Of a stretch of DNA of 64,000 bases, positions 37,402-64,000 are shown piece after piece (within the stretch, counting starts at the first letter, position 1; each line of letters opens with the position of its first letter). The stretch comes from Elysia crispata (taxonomy: Eukaryota > Mollusca > Gastropoda > Plakobranchidae), in assembly GCA_033675545.1 (NCBI GenBank), contig JAWDGP010005861.1:1-64000 (forward strand). Reading direction: 5' to 3'. The position numbers and the translations under genes are program-made. The notes under the pieces were generated by a model that saw only the letters and a list, made by a program, of their open reading frames with translations, was not told the DNA's origin and did not search any database.

Positions 37402-40400
37402 TATAATTATACTAGATCTAGGTCAATACATTGGCACACGACAGGCTTCTACGGCGTTTTACACATAATGTTTTCTGTTGAGTGGTGTATTAATGGTAGC
37501 ATGTGCACGTGTACATACACACGTGTAAGCAGACGGTTATAAATTTATACCAGTCTACTTGAATATTGATCTGTTTGTAAATTAATGCTCATGAACCATG
37601 TTGTTCACCATCTGATCTTCAGTATTGAACTTTTAATTTCCTTTTTCGTTCAATGTGAGGACATAATTTTATTATCATCGTATCATGATGACTTTGTACA
37701 TACATATATTCTTATATCTTCTGATATAATTATCTGATAGGCTATACTGCAATCTTAATATCTCAACGGCATGTGACTCTGGATTCAATTTCAACGTAAT
37801 TATGTGTGACTGATTTTTTCACACGATGTGGACTGTGGCACATTGCCCTGATAGTATAAGTTGTGTTAACTATTACACTGTCTTTGAAGTCTCAAGTGAC
37901 CTCATGAATATCAAGTGGGTCCGTAGAATGGAAGAGTAAACGATACTTACCCAGTTGAAGTTTGCTGTATATTCTACGGACACACTAATATTCATCGAGG
38001 TCTATTGCCCTCCCTTATCTATTTTGACTGCACCCTCCCCTACGTATTTGTGTGTAAATACTGTAATGATATGTCAGCATCATAGACTACATTACAATAA
38101 TAATAGTTAACTGCGTCGGATCCACAAGCCAGCACGATCCGTGCCATATACCATCCTGTGTATTAACAGCCCTGTCATAAAACTTGGCCTGCGTCGGCCC
38201 GGGCGCCATCTTGCATCGCTCCTCGATTCAGAATTTTATACTCAAATTTCTACCCAAAAAAATGCCAGGTCAGAAATGCAAAAAGTCATTACATTTTGCC
38301 TGGGCTATTACTAAGACTTGTTTTATATAAAAAAAATTATTATGAATCTAAGCTTAGTTATTGAAAACAAGTGAATTCTATCAGGCGTTTAACTCATCTG
38401 CCTTGGCCGCTGACCTAGATCTAGCTAGCGCCTAGCGGCCAGCAGTGTTCACGTGACGAGCGGTCAGGCGCTAGAGTCCACCGACCGTGACCTTTGATCC
38501 CAACATCGCAAGTATCGGCTGACCATGTAGGTTGAGTGCGCATATCAGAATTCAAGTGATGACTGGCAGTTACGGGCTGCCCGTTACAGCACGGCCCTGG
38601 TCTGTGCGTAGCCTTAGACTTTTATAAAACTGTACATTAGCACAAGGCCCTGTAGACGTAAGAAAAACACATACACACTAGTAGAAATAGTAGCAAAGAA
38701 GGACCCCGACTTCTCAAGCAGGCCAAGCCTGGTCCCAAGCATGGCAAGCAAGCCCATCAACAAGCAACCATCTGACCCCGGAAGTACATATTACATTCAA
38801 ATTGGGTTACTTCCTGTCATAAATGCCAGATAGGTATGGAAAATAAGAGTAAAATTTGGGATATTTTAAAAAATTACATGTATGTTACATGCTGGCATTT
38901 TTAATGAGGAAACGACATAATTATTTCCTATTACTAGAAGTTTTCATCAAGCGTGGATTCGAAATCTGAGTCTTGGTTTGAAAGGTTTAGATTTAGATCT
39001 AGATTTTTCAATCTATAACTCTCAATCTGCGCGAAACACCAAAGCATTCCAGAATGAAGATGACGACCTTTAGTAATTTGATAAGTTCAATCCAGATTCA
39101 AATTGTTCTATTAGGTCTAGATCTAACTCTGGATTCGATCTAGATATATATCAAGATCTAATATCTATATCTAGATTACCAAATCTTAGGATTTTCGAGA
39201 TACATTAGTTGTAGATCACTAGATGTAGATTATTTAGATTGGTTACAGTAGGGCCAGATGTCATTCTAAAACCAACATACATCAAATTCTACAGTCTTCT
39301 GTAGATGTTGAGATTTAAATATGGACCTCTTGTCATAATTAAGATTTCAGTTCTGTTAACAAACCGTAATGAAGTGACAAAGTCAAGATATGAAGAATGC
39401 AAGTATTATTTATTCTGTCAATCTCTTGTCATGTCTATGTGTATCCGCTCAGAAAACGAAAGTACAATATCAATTATAACAACAACAGACCTTTACCGGA
39501 AGTCTTCGTCTTTACTTATTATGACTTGCATTGCGAAACCATAATAATGTTCCGTACTTGCACTTGACCATCAACAAGTTCACATAAGTACATCTAACAT
39601 GAAGGCTTCCAAAGCAAATAGTTAAATGACTGCCCCTAAATAATTCATGATTTCGTCAGCGAAATGAAGAGCACCTTAGCGCAAGTAGATTATAGTCAGA
39701 TATCATGTCTAATAACATCCAGATTTAGATGATTTCAAAATCTCATTTCAAGCGTAACATTAAAAATTAGATCTAGATTTACTTTTTAAAGGTTTTTTGC
39801 CCAAAGAGAATCATATGTCTGATTTTGATTCTTCACTAACTTTAAGTGTTTACCGTTATCAGACAGTTCTGAAGCAAGTTTACTGTGATCTGTCCATTAG
39901 AAAAAATTAGATATATCAAAAATAAATATGCATTAATCAACGAACATTTTTTTTTTAATTTCCTGGAGAATAAGCGGAAATTCACATGTGATAAAAATCT
40001 GCGATTTAAAAAAAAACTTTGTTTCAAATACAAAAGTTCAATTAAATTCTAGGGTTCAACAAGAAGCCGACAAGATGTATCCAGGCTAGTTCTATTACAT
40101 GTAATATGTAATGTCAATTTTATTATTCACAGATGTCATTTTTCCAGCAGTCAAACATGTTGTTAAATAGAATGAAGTACGATGAAGATAATCTTACTCA
40201 AACAGATTGGTTTGGAAGAGTAACTTCGCGGTCTTCGCCTGAAAATTCCATTGAAGCATCCGCAAACAAAGTAGATTTAACAAACATCCGGCATAGGTCT
40301 ATTTTCAAGCATGTGTGTGTTTGTGGAGTGGGGGGGGGGGGGGGGGTGAAAAAAGTTCAGGCAAAATTTTCAGACTTAGGTAGCATCTCTCATTATTATA

Positions 40401-41780
40401 AATCACGCAATTTACAAAGCATCATAGAATACGGTTTGTCAGAAAGTTTTTTGAATGCCCTTATGACGGGGCGACCTGAGCTGTGCTTTCTGTAAGCCAC
40501 AGTTAGTCAGAAATGAGTTCATCAACCCTTTCTGCGAAGCATTATTTGAAAAAAAAATCATGTATATCCAGAAAAATATCCTTAAATGCTCGAATTGTCT
40601 CTTTAGTCAGCAAGGCCAGAGTAAAAAAAAAATAAAAAAGTATTTTAAAGCCTGGAAATAGTTTTATGTTATAGCTCATCCAATGCAAGGGAGGAATTTT
40701 TTTTAAATTTTCAAAATTGGATTTAAAAAAAAAAAAATATAAAAAACTCGCACTGTTTTTTTTTTTTTTTTTTTTTTTTTGACAAATCTTGCGAAACCCT
40801 TAACAAAGAAAATGAAATATAAGGATTTATTTTCTAATCAACAGACTGCATTTAAGTAAAAGATGTGCTTTAAGTGCAATGAAAACATAAATTTACATCT
40901 AAATTTAGTAAAACTTGGAGGTCTTATGGAAAAATAAGCGAGGAAACTGAATATGTCATCAGATTTCAATTCGGTCAATAAATTTATGCATAAATTTGCA
41001 TAAATTAACAAGCTGTGGCATTTTCATCATCTTCTGGTGCTTAAAAACTAATGCCATAACTTTGTTAGTTTTTAAGATATTTGGAAAATTCAAAAACTTT
41101 CATGTTTAAAATTTGAATTGCATGTAAAATAGTAAATTAATGTATCATGTTAAAACTTAATTCCAAATTATTTTTAATTCATTTGCTCTAGTAACAATAA
41201 ATTTGATATATATGCTTTAGGGCCCAAAATAAAACTAGTAATGGTTAAAGCTAATGAGGGATCAGGATGTAAAAGCATGGTCAATGACGTCACTCATTGC
41301 TGTTTTTTGGCTCCAGAGGTTGAAGGGAACGGCCAACACATCTGAAAACTCGTCAACACATGAAAAGAGTAGTAGAAACTTAGTGGGATATCAATGATTC
41401 AGAGCAGCTTGCTTCTCAGACTAAGACTGAAAGAATGACCACTTGAAGGCGGCAAGGTGCTTCTCTTCAAAGACTAGACTGCCAGACCTTTCAGACTGAT
41501 CATGTGACTGAGTCTAGAAGACCAAAAAAAATTTTTAAAAATCCAAGCCCACAAAAGTCATGAAATGCATTTCATAAAAACGTAACTAATATCATAAAAT
41601 ATTTAAAGAGAAAGATTGTAAAAATTTCTGGAGAGAATTCACACCTGGAGTGCTTGAAGACGACAGGTGACATGCGCCCCTAGGAAAGTTTAGCGGTACC
41701 ACACGCTAACTTCACATGAAATGAAACCAAGTAAAACTAGAGGCTGTGACAATAAAACAGGAGAAACTGGGTTAAACAGA
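37402..41780. other. Intergenic DNA with a hairpin element and GC-richer patch
   Basis: No gene is firmly supported. A ~100-bp imperfect inverted repeat lies at 37899-38001. A GC-richer patch near 38100-38600 includes a YY1-like GCGCCATCTTG (38203-38213) and several CpGs, and could be a promoter of an unrecognised gene. Otherwise it is AT-rich with homopolymers (G run 40330-40346, T run 40757-40781). Confidence 0.6.
37899..38001. repeat. Imperfect hairpin element, ~31-bp arms
   Basis: ACCTCATGAATATCAAGTGG at the left pairs with CTAATATTCATCGAGGT at the right. The inner arms GTCCGTAGAAT / ATTCTACGGAC are perfect, enclosing about 40 bp. The minus-strand loop contains a consensus-like splice donor (CTGGGTAAGTATCG). 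Confidence 0.7.
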
Positions 41781-41788
41781 ATGCGACA

Positions 41789-43363
41789 TTATAGTGAAGT
41801 CCTAATGAATATACGCCAAGACTGAATATTTGAGTTTCTTTTAACAATCATAGTGAGTATTAGTCTGACGTTCCTTTTTGACCGACGTCTGACAGGGGGT
41901 TGAGAGGGGCTTCGTTGGGTTCGCACAGGAGGCGCTTCTTCCACTGTTTCGAAAGTCTCTTCATGGGGAAGAATGACTGACTGAGGGGTATCAGGTGGCC
42001 TAGATAGAACCACACACCACCCTCAGTTGTTGATAACCTCAGATTTAGACGGATGAAATTTCCGTATTTCACCTGCAGAGACACAACGAGAAGGTTCATT
42101 GTTCCGGTGAAAGGCGAAGGGACCTGGCTCGTCCTGTAACACGGCCAACACATGGTAAGGCTCTTGTTGGAACTTGTCCTGTATCTTGTTTCTCCCTAGA
42201 GGGTGGGAACGAAGAAGAACAAGGTCACCTTTTTCTACAACTGTGTGCCCCACAGCATCTTGATCCCTTTCAGAAATGTTTCAGTCTCTCTGCAACTGTG
42301 TGCCTCAGGTGGCTCAAGAAGTTCAGATGCCGTTGAAGATGCGAGTTTTGGTCAGGGCAAAGGTCTGAACTGACACTTTGGTTGCCGATCAGAACATCGA
42401 TGGACAGAGTAGAAGCTCGGCCGTAGTGAAGCTGTGTAGTGTGGTGTTGTAGAAGTTAACAAGCTCCTTTAGACGTTTGGGCCAAGCAGCCTTATCGTGT
42501 TCAGGAAGAGTCTTGAGGAGCTGATGCATGGTGGAGTTTAACCTTTCACAAACACCATTACCTGCAGGATGGTAAGGAGTTGTTCTTGATTTATGGATGC
42601 CATAATGGTGGAACTGCAGATTGACCAGATGCGACTCAAAGCTTCGGCCTTGATCAGAATGAAGTTGAATTGGCGCGCCAAAGTTGACTATCCAATGGCC
42701 AATCAAGGCTTTGACAACAGTATCAGCCGACTGATCCTTAACTGGTATCGCGACAACCCATTTGGTGTAAACATCAGTGATGACCAGGACATCCTCATAG
42801 CCATCCCTTGACATCTGAAGGTGTGTAAAGTCCAAGGCGACCATTTCCAAAGGAGCATGTGCCACCAGATGACCAGGAGGATGCTGGACGGTGCTGGGTG
42901 GAGCCTTGGCTACTTAACATCGCTGGCATCTTCGGCAGTGCTTGTACACATTTGCAGACATACCAGGCCAGAAGCAGCGGTCTTGAAGCTGGTTCAACGT
43001 GCTGTCTGGTCCTTGGTGTCCTCAAGCCTCATGGCTTAGCTCCATGGCCTGTTTGTGTAATGAAGGTGGAAGTATGTTCTTGTAGACCTCTCCTATGGGA
43101 CGATGGATAATTATGCACAAGGGAGAGTCCTTGATTTGAAGCCTTGGGAAATGGCGCAGGAGTCCGTGGCCAAAAGCAGAAAGCTGTCGCCTCTCCAACA
43201 CCGAAGGCTGGGATCTCCCCTTCACGAAGCAGCAAATCAAGGAAATGTCACTATCTTCTGTTTGTAGTGAGCCAATGTTAGTGAGTGTAGGAATCAACTT
43301 GAGACTGGCAACACTGGCAACTGTCCGTACTGGTAGTTCTGGCACAGTTGTAGTGGAGCCCAT
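41789..43363 (-). pseudogene. Ty3/gypsy-type integrase remnant
   Basis: Reading leftward there is an upstream HH-CC zinc-binding region (LSHEA near 43030, DRCFWPGM and CRRC near 42930), then the integrase core: D in VALDFTHLQ, D in LHSDQGRSFES and E in GVCERLNST. A C-terminal basic domain follows (GDLVLLRSHPLGRNKIQDKF near 42200). At least two in-frame stops interrupt the zinc region, and the frame shifts after the core. RT and protease are absent; the upstream side is replaced by a trinucleotide repeat. A fossil of a gypsy element, or less likely of a GINGER-type transposon using the same fold. Confidence 0.85.
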
Positions 43364-43369
43364 TGTATT

Positions 43370-43370
43370 T

Positions 43371-43455
<85 letters not shown>

Positions 43456-43493
43456 CACTACCACTACCACTACCACTACCACTACCACTACCA

Positions 43494-43547
<54 letters not shown>
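43370..43547. repeat. (CTA)n / (CCACTA)n compound microsatellite
   Basis: CTA triplets run to about 43450, CCACTA hexamers to about 43500, then CTA triplets to 43547. It is open in all frames as poly-Leu, poly-Tyr or poly-Val, with no gene. Confidence 0.97.
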
Positions 43548-45251
43548 AAAACAGCTTAAACCAATGTGATCAGGGCCGGATGTTGAGAGACCCCCTCTCC
43601 CCTGCCCCCCCCCCCCCCCCCCCAAAAAAAAAAAAAAAAAAAAAAAAAAAAGACATTTCATCTCCACGCCTTGTTCTTCTTCATAAAATTTATAAAAAGT
43701 CATGCTTTTGAATATCTCCAAATCACCACCAAAATTCAACAAAATGCATTGACTCGCTGATTCGGTCGGACAGAGCGATGTGGGTCATTATTGCCATCCC
43801 AGGTGGTTCTCAAGGAAAAATTTAATGTGAATGTCACTCGTACAGTGGCTGCGCGATTGGCGAGTCTGCCCACCCAACAGCGCCATCTTGATTTTTCTGA
43901 TTGGCCAGGGCCACATACTTAACATTCCGTGGCATGGATTGGGCTGCTAGCAGCGTTAAAAAGAAAACGCGTGCTTTTATTTAATTTTTACTTCCATGCG
44001 ATAGATAAACTCAATATCAACATAATGTTGAAACAGAAGATCACTTTTGAGGAAAGTTAATTGATAGACCTGAGAAAAGGAAGTCATGCAGTTTGATACT
44101 CTAATATTTTTTTTTTAACTCTTCTCGATGTAAACAAAAAAAAAAAAACCCTATGGGCTGATGGTCATGGAGCTTTATAATTTTTTTTTTCTTAAACTTG
44201 TGCAGAAAATATTCAATCAATACAACTTTGTTTCATACATTTCCGTTCATTAAAAACTGACATCGTTTACCTGAATATCGTTAAGTTATCTTTACACGAT
44301 AGCACATATGCCTCTTTCATTGAAAAAAAAAACATGACAAAAAAATTAGCCAAAATTCATTTTAAATGAGTTGCTTTTAGTGGATTTTGTAGTGCCGTTT
44401 AACCGCACTCTAGAAATCTTGACTAAATTCTAGTTAAGTTATCCACCAAAAATGCATATCAATGTTAATAACGACCAAAAAAAACAACAACAAAAAACAA
44501 ACAAACAAAAAAAAAACAACAACAAAAAAATCAAAGATCTTAAAGAAAATAAATATATGGATCCTTTTTAAAATAATTTGAATCATATCGAATGCTCAGA
44601 TGGTAAACCGGCAAGTGACATGATTATCTAACTGAGACTGCCCGGTTCTAATCTCGCATGAGACATTTTGTTTAAAACTCCAATTTTCCAATAATTATAA
44701 TTCCATTGTGATGTATCACACAGCATACCCTTTTTAACTTCGTCACTGCTTAAATAAAGAAGAATACGCACTCACTTTTATGGCCCATTTTAGAGATCAA
44801 TAAAGAGATACCAAAAATACCAAATAACTTCTATTCTTTAATTGATTTTAGGATTACTCTTACATACCGAGTACATGAATAAATTGTACAGAAAATTTTG
44901 AGCTGTGGATATGATCGAGAATAATGCTGATCAATAGCTCGACTTGGAGGTTGATCTAGATTAAATTTTGGACTTGGAAATTCGACGCGAATCTGAAAAC
45001 CATCTGCGAAGAAAGCCTAACAATCACAAGACCTATTTATGGGACAAACCCTATAAGTAGGAAGAGCTTAACAAATGACACTACATACTTATCTTATGAA
45101 ATAAAAGCAAACGGGCTTCTTAAGTTTTAAACTTGTTTCCAAAGAATAATTCTAATCTAAAAGGGAACAAAATTCGATGTCTGTAATGGCAACATGTCAT
45201 TGTAGTCAATAGCAATAGAATTTTTTATCCAACACTGTCTGGATTTATCCT

Positions 45252-45320
45252 AATACATGATTGAATATTACCAATAATACATGATTGGGTATTACCAATA
45301 ATACATGATTGGGTGTCACC
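45252..45320. repeat. 24-bp tandem repeat, three units
   Basis: TACATGATTG starts at 45254, 45278 and 45302, with matching ATTACCAATAA linkers and a 24-bp period. Confidence 0.85.
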
Positions 45321-45639
45321 AAATAAAAGTAAAAAGAAATACCTAGTACAAAGATCATGATCATTAACTTTAATCAAGTCCTCTGAAGGAATCAGACAAA
45401 AGAATAAACTTATTTAGTGGTATTTGTATAGCTTACCACTAGACTCCCTTTATATGATGTTAGGGAAAAGTAAAAAAATAATTTGAACCATTTTTATATC
45501 AGGGCTTGACGTTAGCTGGTTACCACAATTGAGTAGCCTAATCATGTGCCTTTTGAGGTCGCATTTTAACAATAAATAAATAGAAATAAGAAAACCGAAC
45601 CTATAACAAATGTGAGAGATTAAGCAGCCAAATTTATTG

Positions 45640-45640
<1 letters not shown>

Positions 45641-45717
<77 letters not shown>
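45641..45717. repeat. Poly-A followed by (AT)n microsatellite
   Basis: About 30 A bases, then AT dinucleotides to 45717. Possibly the expanded tail of a retroposed element. Confidence 0.95.
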
Positions 45718-45719
<2 letters not shown>

Positions 45720-46538
45720 TGATGGTTATTTAGGCCAACATTATATGAATCAGGTTTAGTATCAAAATTATATCACTAAATCGAAAACAACAATATCCGA
45801 CAATGACAAAAATATTTGTCAAGTCCGTAACGAGATCCCCTCTTTTCGGGTGACCAGATACTGCCAGGCTATTATTAGAATCAAGCCCATGCGTTGCTCC
45901 CTGTTCTCAGTAGGACCTACAACTCGGCATAGGCTATGCTCTCTCTGCTCACTGAGGCGATCGTGGCGGACCAAATAACAGCGACATGAGATCTAAAGTA
46001 AGACGCTTTTTAGTTTCATTTTTTAGTTTCATCTTCAAGATACTGAAAGCTATTGTGGGAGGGGCGGGGATGGCCCGGTAGCTTTCAATGCTCAACGACA
46101 GAGCATAGGGTTCTTATTTTGGATGGTTACGTGTTCATTCACTCTCTATCTTCTCATCTCTCATGGAATGAAGGCAGGAGGCAGTGTCTATAGCTTTATT
46201 CATTCATTCATTAAAGACAAATGCTCAAGAAGGTACAGGAAGGCCCAGGAAGACTCCGAAAGGCTCCTGAGATGAACATTAAACACAGACATAAGCAATG
46301 TATCTTAACATATTCACATGATAATGAAATCAGTAGCGACATAGTTGTACTATCTTCGTGATGTTTAGAAATGCCATACGACTCAGTGAAACAAATTACT
46401 GCAAGGAACATAATGGATAATATTAATACAACATAACAGGACTCATTCCTCCATTAATGTATGGAATTATACACTGATAAACAGGCGGACGTAAATTGGT
46501 AAGTAGGTTAGTGAATATACTATTTTTCCGTCTCTTAC

Positions 46539-46660
<122 letters not shown>

Positions 46661-48382
46661 CTAATGCCTGTATTCTATATACAAAATACAGCGCGTTACC
46701 GGTTTAAGAATGAAACTCGGTCTCATTCTACTTCTCGTTCTAATATCAGTTTCCAGGGCACCTCAAGCCACGAGAATGAGCAAAACAATATAAAATGCAT
46801 AACCTCAAAGTCAGAACTTCATCGACTGTTTTACTAACAAATCAAACTATAACGGAATATTCTTATAGACTTTTAATCAAATAAATTAAAGCCAATAGTT
46901 CGCATAAATGTCGAATGATCTCCTCCAGAGTTTGGATTAGCATCCTATTGATATATGCAATGAATTATCTAAATACAAAGATGCTACCAGATCTAGATCA
47001 CTAAGTGTGCTACATTACATATTTGGACATACCCCCAGCACCGACTGCCTCTGGATGATGGTCAAACTGACGGTCGTTCGTTAGATGGTCGAATGTAAAG
47101 TTAGTTTGAGAGATACCCCTTTTTATGTAATTTACGGAGGGCCTACTACGTGTTGACTCCACTCTAAAGTTAGTATATGATGCACGATTTAATTGCGGGC
47201 GTCATTGGTGACTCATATGGAAGGATGGGGACTGGGGACCAATTCTGGCATTGTCTTCAGGTGGGTACGATCCTCCTACTGACGTATCTAATGCGTCACT
47301 GAGCTGATTCATTCGGTTTTGACGTCGGGGATTTCCCAAGCGTTTCCGCTCCCACTCTTGCACACGTTGACTCAAGATTGCTGGAGATCATTGAGTACAA
47401 CTTTATACCTTTACCTCAAGACTTAATGACGAGAAAAAAGAAGTAATGAGGGGAATTAACGGAGGAATAAAGCGATTGATAAAACTATTAACTTTGAAAT
47501 ACTATTATCATTGTTTTATCATTAAACCAAAGGTAACTATTCCACAATACGGCGGAATGAAAAATAGATGAGGAGCAAACATTATCAAATATGTGGATCT
47601 CTATTACATCACATGGATTTCGAAACAACCTGAAATAGACGTATAAGAACAGGAATAAACACTTTTTTTATGCTCAGGTAGAGCAAAAAATTCTTCGAAG
47701 TTCTTTTTGTTAACAGACACAAAAAGTATACCGTGTGGCTCAACCTTTTGTTCTTGAGCTTAAATAAAAATTAAATGCAACAAGGGTAGCAATAGCAAAT
47801 TTCCTCATGATGACTATATGTAAGGAAAAAAATCATATCTTTCCCCTCACTCTTTGTTTATTTATTATGATGGGCAGATGATGAATCGATATAAAAATAT
47901 CAAATGATAGCAAGCTTTCTATTTTTATGGTCAATATCTCGTATCATTACTTCATGAAATTAATAAGACCTTTATCATGATGTAGGCCCTCTTTGTTAAT
48001 TATTTTTTTTAGACGTAATGTAACTAGTTTCTGTTCTTGAATCTAAACAAATGGTTATTTTTGGAAAGTCGGTAAATTTGATTCCTATCTTCTTTTTCAC
48101 ATTTATTAGTTAACATGCAAAACAAAGCCTTTCATAAACTTTACCCATTTCTGGTCTATGACGAGAAATACTCAGCATAGATCATATTTTCTTTTTCATC
48201 CAATATTTATATTAGGAAATGGATCTATTAATCTGGACCTAAACTCAGTACTTCAAACTAGACGAGAAAGGTGCTTTAATTTCTTCCGTCGTAAAGACAA
48301 TGCATGTCTATAATTTTGTTTACTGAACCATGTACCAAAGGCAGCGACCGTTCAAGCCTTTGGTAACATTTGAAAAAGAACT

Positions 48383-48486
<104 letters not shown>

Positions 48487-48754
48487 TATAATTTAATAAT
48501 TCATTGCATTGATTTCTATTTCTATTATATTGCCTCTTTGCTTCTTTAGTTTCCATGCTACAACTTTTTTTTATTATGCCTTTCACTAAAAAGTCAACTC
48601 AACTTGCAATTAAATTCGAGTTTCCGTTATAAATCATAATATTTTTTTTATGTCTTTCAGTTTCAGAGGGATGCAGAGCAATTTGCCTTCCCACGGTGAC
48701 TGCAGAAAGGCAATATTTGGCTTTATGATAACAATACAACCAAAGCCTTGATTT

Positions 48755-48800
48755 AAAAAGACACTCTGATGAAGCCACAATAAAGGCGAAACGTTAAATC
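48755..48800 (+). ncRNA. Hammerhead-ribozyme-like core (tentative)
   Basis: CTGATGA (48766-48772) and GAAAC (48788-48792) flank a small stem GCC/GGC. That is the conserved core order of hammerhead ribozymes as found in Penelope-like retroelements. I could not identify a convincing cleavage site or stems I and III upstream, so it may be a decayed copy or chance. Confidence 0.3.
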
Positions 48801-48946
48801 TATACTTTTTTTCTTTTTTTTAGTCCCGTAGTTACAAAGGTCTTTTTAGACCTTGTTTCACACTATTTACAGACACACGCGCGTCCTTTTTGGATCCTTT
48901 ACAATTACCAAGTTGTCTCCAAGTGTGGTGTTTTTGCTTTTCTATT

Positions 48947-49049
<103 letters not shown>

Positions 49050-49503
49050 TCGTTAAAAAGATTCATACAAGTCATATATAGGGTACTTAGCTAAACAAAA
49101 CCTTTAATTTCTTTGAGCAGACTAGATCTACATATCCTTAGCGAGAACATTAACATTACCTGAGTAGGTAGGCGATCTAAGACAGAACCTAAAGAATGTT
49201 GGCAAAACTTAGTACTACGCGTTGATTTACGCTGATCACTGGTAGAGTTCCGCCTGTGCAAAGGCGTAATCTTCAAATAGCCAACAGGTTGTACAGCTAC
49301 CGCCTGACAGTATCTGCTGAACCCTAAGTGCTCCCGATACCGAATTGCGTGGGGTTTACTTCTTTTACACCTTCTGCTTCAAAAGAGTTTTACTATACAT
49401 TTCTGCGATAAATCCATATCGTGTTTTGTAGCAAGACTGAGGATTAAAGTCCAAGACATATACCTAGATTTAGATGTAGATCTAGTTTAGTGATTAGTAA
49501 AAG

Positions 49504-62660
<13,157 letters not shown>

Positions 62661-63505
62661 GTTAGTGTCATGTCAATATTTATATGAATGTAGATAAAAA
62701 CTACCCGAATGAGATTTTGTAATTTTCCTCTACCTTTTCATTGAGTTTGAAGAGAGACTTATGGCATGATATGGTAACTCATGTCTGCAAACTTATTTGG
62801 GAGACAATGTTGATAATAATATTATTAATGTCAAGATTGGGCATATTCTGTAGGGAATCCAAAAAAAAATATGTCCAGAGCCTTTTAGCGCCTAAGTCTT
62901 GGAATTAAACCCATCTTTAAATAAGTATTAGATTATAATGAAAGCAAACAGGCTGAAAAAATCTATATAAGAATAGTATTATGAACTTTAAGGTCAATAT
63001 TCTTCCTAGAAATGAACTCCAAGAAACTCATACCATAGTCTAGAAATTTTATATCTGGATCAAGGTTTCATGGAACTGAAACCATTTTGGAATAGGTACA
63101 TTTATTATGAGGTTAAAGCGAATGTAAACCTTAAAGTTCTTTCAACAAAGTGCGGAGAATCCCATTTCTTGGTTACAACTAAAACAATAAATAGCATACG
63201 GCCAAATTAACAAAAAAGAAAAGTTTCATTGTGCCTTATTTTTCTGAAAATCTGGTAAATAAGAAAAAAAAATCCCATTGTAAATAAAATTAACAATGGG
63301 ATCTACCTTTTTCTAATACTATATGTGATAGAAGAAGAAACCAAAAGATATCAAGTTAGGTAAAAAGATAGACAGTCAGGTAGAGGGGGAAAAGGTTATA
63401 TAACAAAAAGTGAATGATAAATAAACAAATCCACAGTCTAGACATCTTTAAGAACCAGGATTTTCGGACTTATATTGATATTTGACACCCCTGACACACA
63501 CACAC

Positions 63506-63569
<64 letters not shown>

Positions 63570-64000
63570 AAGGCAACTTTTAATTTTTTCGCCCGATATC
63601 TCCTCCAAAACCACGCAAATTACAGAGACGAAGTTTACTGAATTTTAATCTGTCGAGATCAGGGTCGCAAGCGGGTAAAAAAATTAAAGAAAAGTTTTGG
63701 ATTTAGGAGGTAAAAAAATGAGTTGAAAGTTCATCCAATTTATTTATTGTATTAATTCATCAAAATATTGCCAAATTTGTTATAATGAACCAATACCATT
63801 TAAAAGACTGTTCTCAGCTGTTTACAATTTTCAAAGCGGATGGCATTTTTAAAACAAATTGTTGTTTTATAAAATTATTAATTTATTTAAAAAAAACAAC
63901 AACATTATTTTACTTTAATGGAGTGAAAAACTGGAAAAATCATACAAATAAATGAAATTTGACCTACTCCAGCGTAAAACAAAACCGTCATGGAAACATC
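62661..64000 (+). other. SLC35E3: SLC35E3 intron 5 (incomplete)
   Basis: AT-rich sequence with a (CA)n/(AT)n microsatellite at 63496-63564. I saw no candidate for the final coding exon before the window ends. Confidence 0.6.
63496..63564. repeat. (CA)n then (AT)n microsatellite
   Basis: A short CA run then AT dinucleotides to 63564. Confidence 0.95.

Noticed and set aside
37940..37960. U1 snRNA gene suggested by GATACTTACCC
   Set aside because: Only the first nine bases resemble the U1 5' end; the remainder shows no U1 structure.
43294..43559. Poly-Leu, poly-Tyr and poly-Val frames
   Set aside because: Purely a CTA/CCACTA microsatellite.
49091..49276. 61-aa reverse-strand frame upstream of SLC35E3
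   Set aside because: No recognised domain; short and in the promoter-proximal region, so kept only as a note.

Overview
The window is eukaryotic, most likely from a marine invertebrate and plausibly a mollusc. Evidence: a host gene with canonical GT-AG introns (SLC35E3), long AT-rich non-coding DNA full of microsatellites, DIRS-type and LTR retroelements, and a dispersed TCTAGATCTAGA-type motif that I associate with gastropod genomes. The phylum is inferred; the eukaryotic host is certain.

Region 1 (1-12.4 kb) is a compact, GC-rich, gene-dense block of Polinton/Maverick type, i.e. an integrated virus-like DNA transposon. It carries a protein-primed family B DNA polymerase with an inserted HNH/endonuclease VII-like zinc module (+), then on the minus strand a retroviral-type integrase, four small conserved-looking ORFs, a packaging ATPase and a candidate double jelly-roll major capsid protein. 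Further right are a coiled-coil membrane protein (+), a 438-aa membrane-anchored protein (-), a candidate penton/minor capsid protein (+), a phage-tail-fibre-like protein with exact internal repeats (+) and a 216-aa hydrophobic-core protein (+). Genes abut or overlap by a few bases. Polymerase and integrase each carry one frameshift, while the structural genes are open. The left part of the element, including any protease, lies outside the window, and I could not fix the right end.

Region 2 (12.4-13.57 kb) holds a partial duplication of the last gene's tail, two tandem arrays and a palindrome. Region 3 (13.58-19.1 kb) is a decayed DIRS-type tyrosine-recombinase retrotransposon (gag, RT, RNase H, methyltransferase-like domain, recombinase) with recognisable inverted termini and an internal complementary region, followed by an opposite-strand gag-like ORF. 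Region 4 (19.3-23 kb) has microsatellites, a ~65-bp tandem array and a second DIRS-like remnant on the minus strand.

Region 5 (23-49.5 kb) is AT-rich and lacks host genes that I can recognise. It holds a 2.6-kb solo LTR with a TTAA target duplication, a related non-coding LTR element on the minus strand with a tRNA-Leu-type primer site, a decayed gypsy integrase, a hairpin element, a hammerhead-like core and many simple repeats. Region 6 (49.5-64 kb) is the host gene SLC35E3 on the plus strand: five exons are visible, the C-terminal exon is beyond the window, and an intron contains a decayed psq/DDE transposase. Region 1 works as a virus-like replication, integration and capsid cassette; the other regions are independent mobile-element insertions around one host transporter gene.
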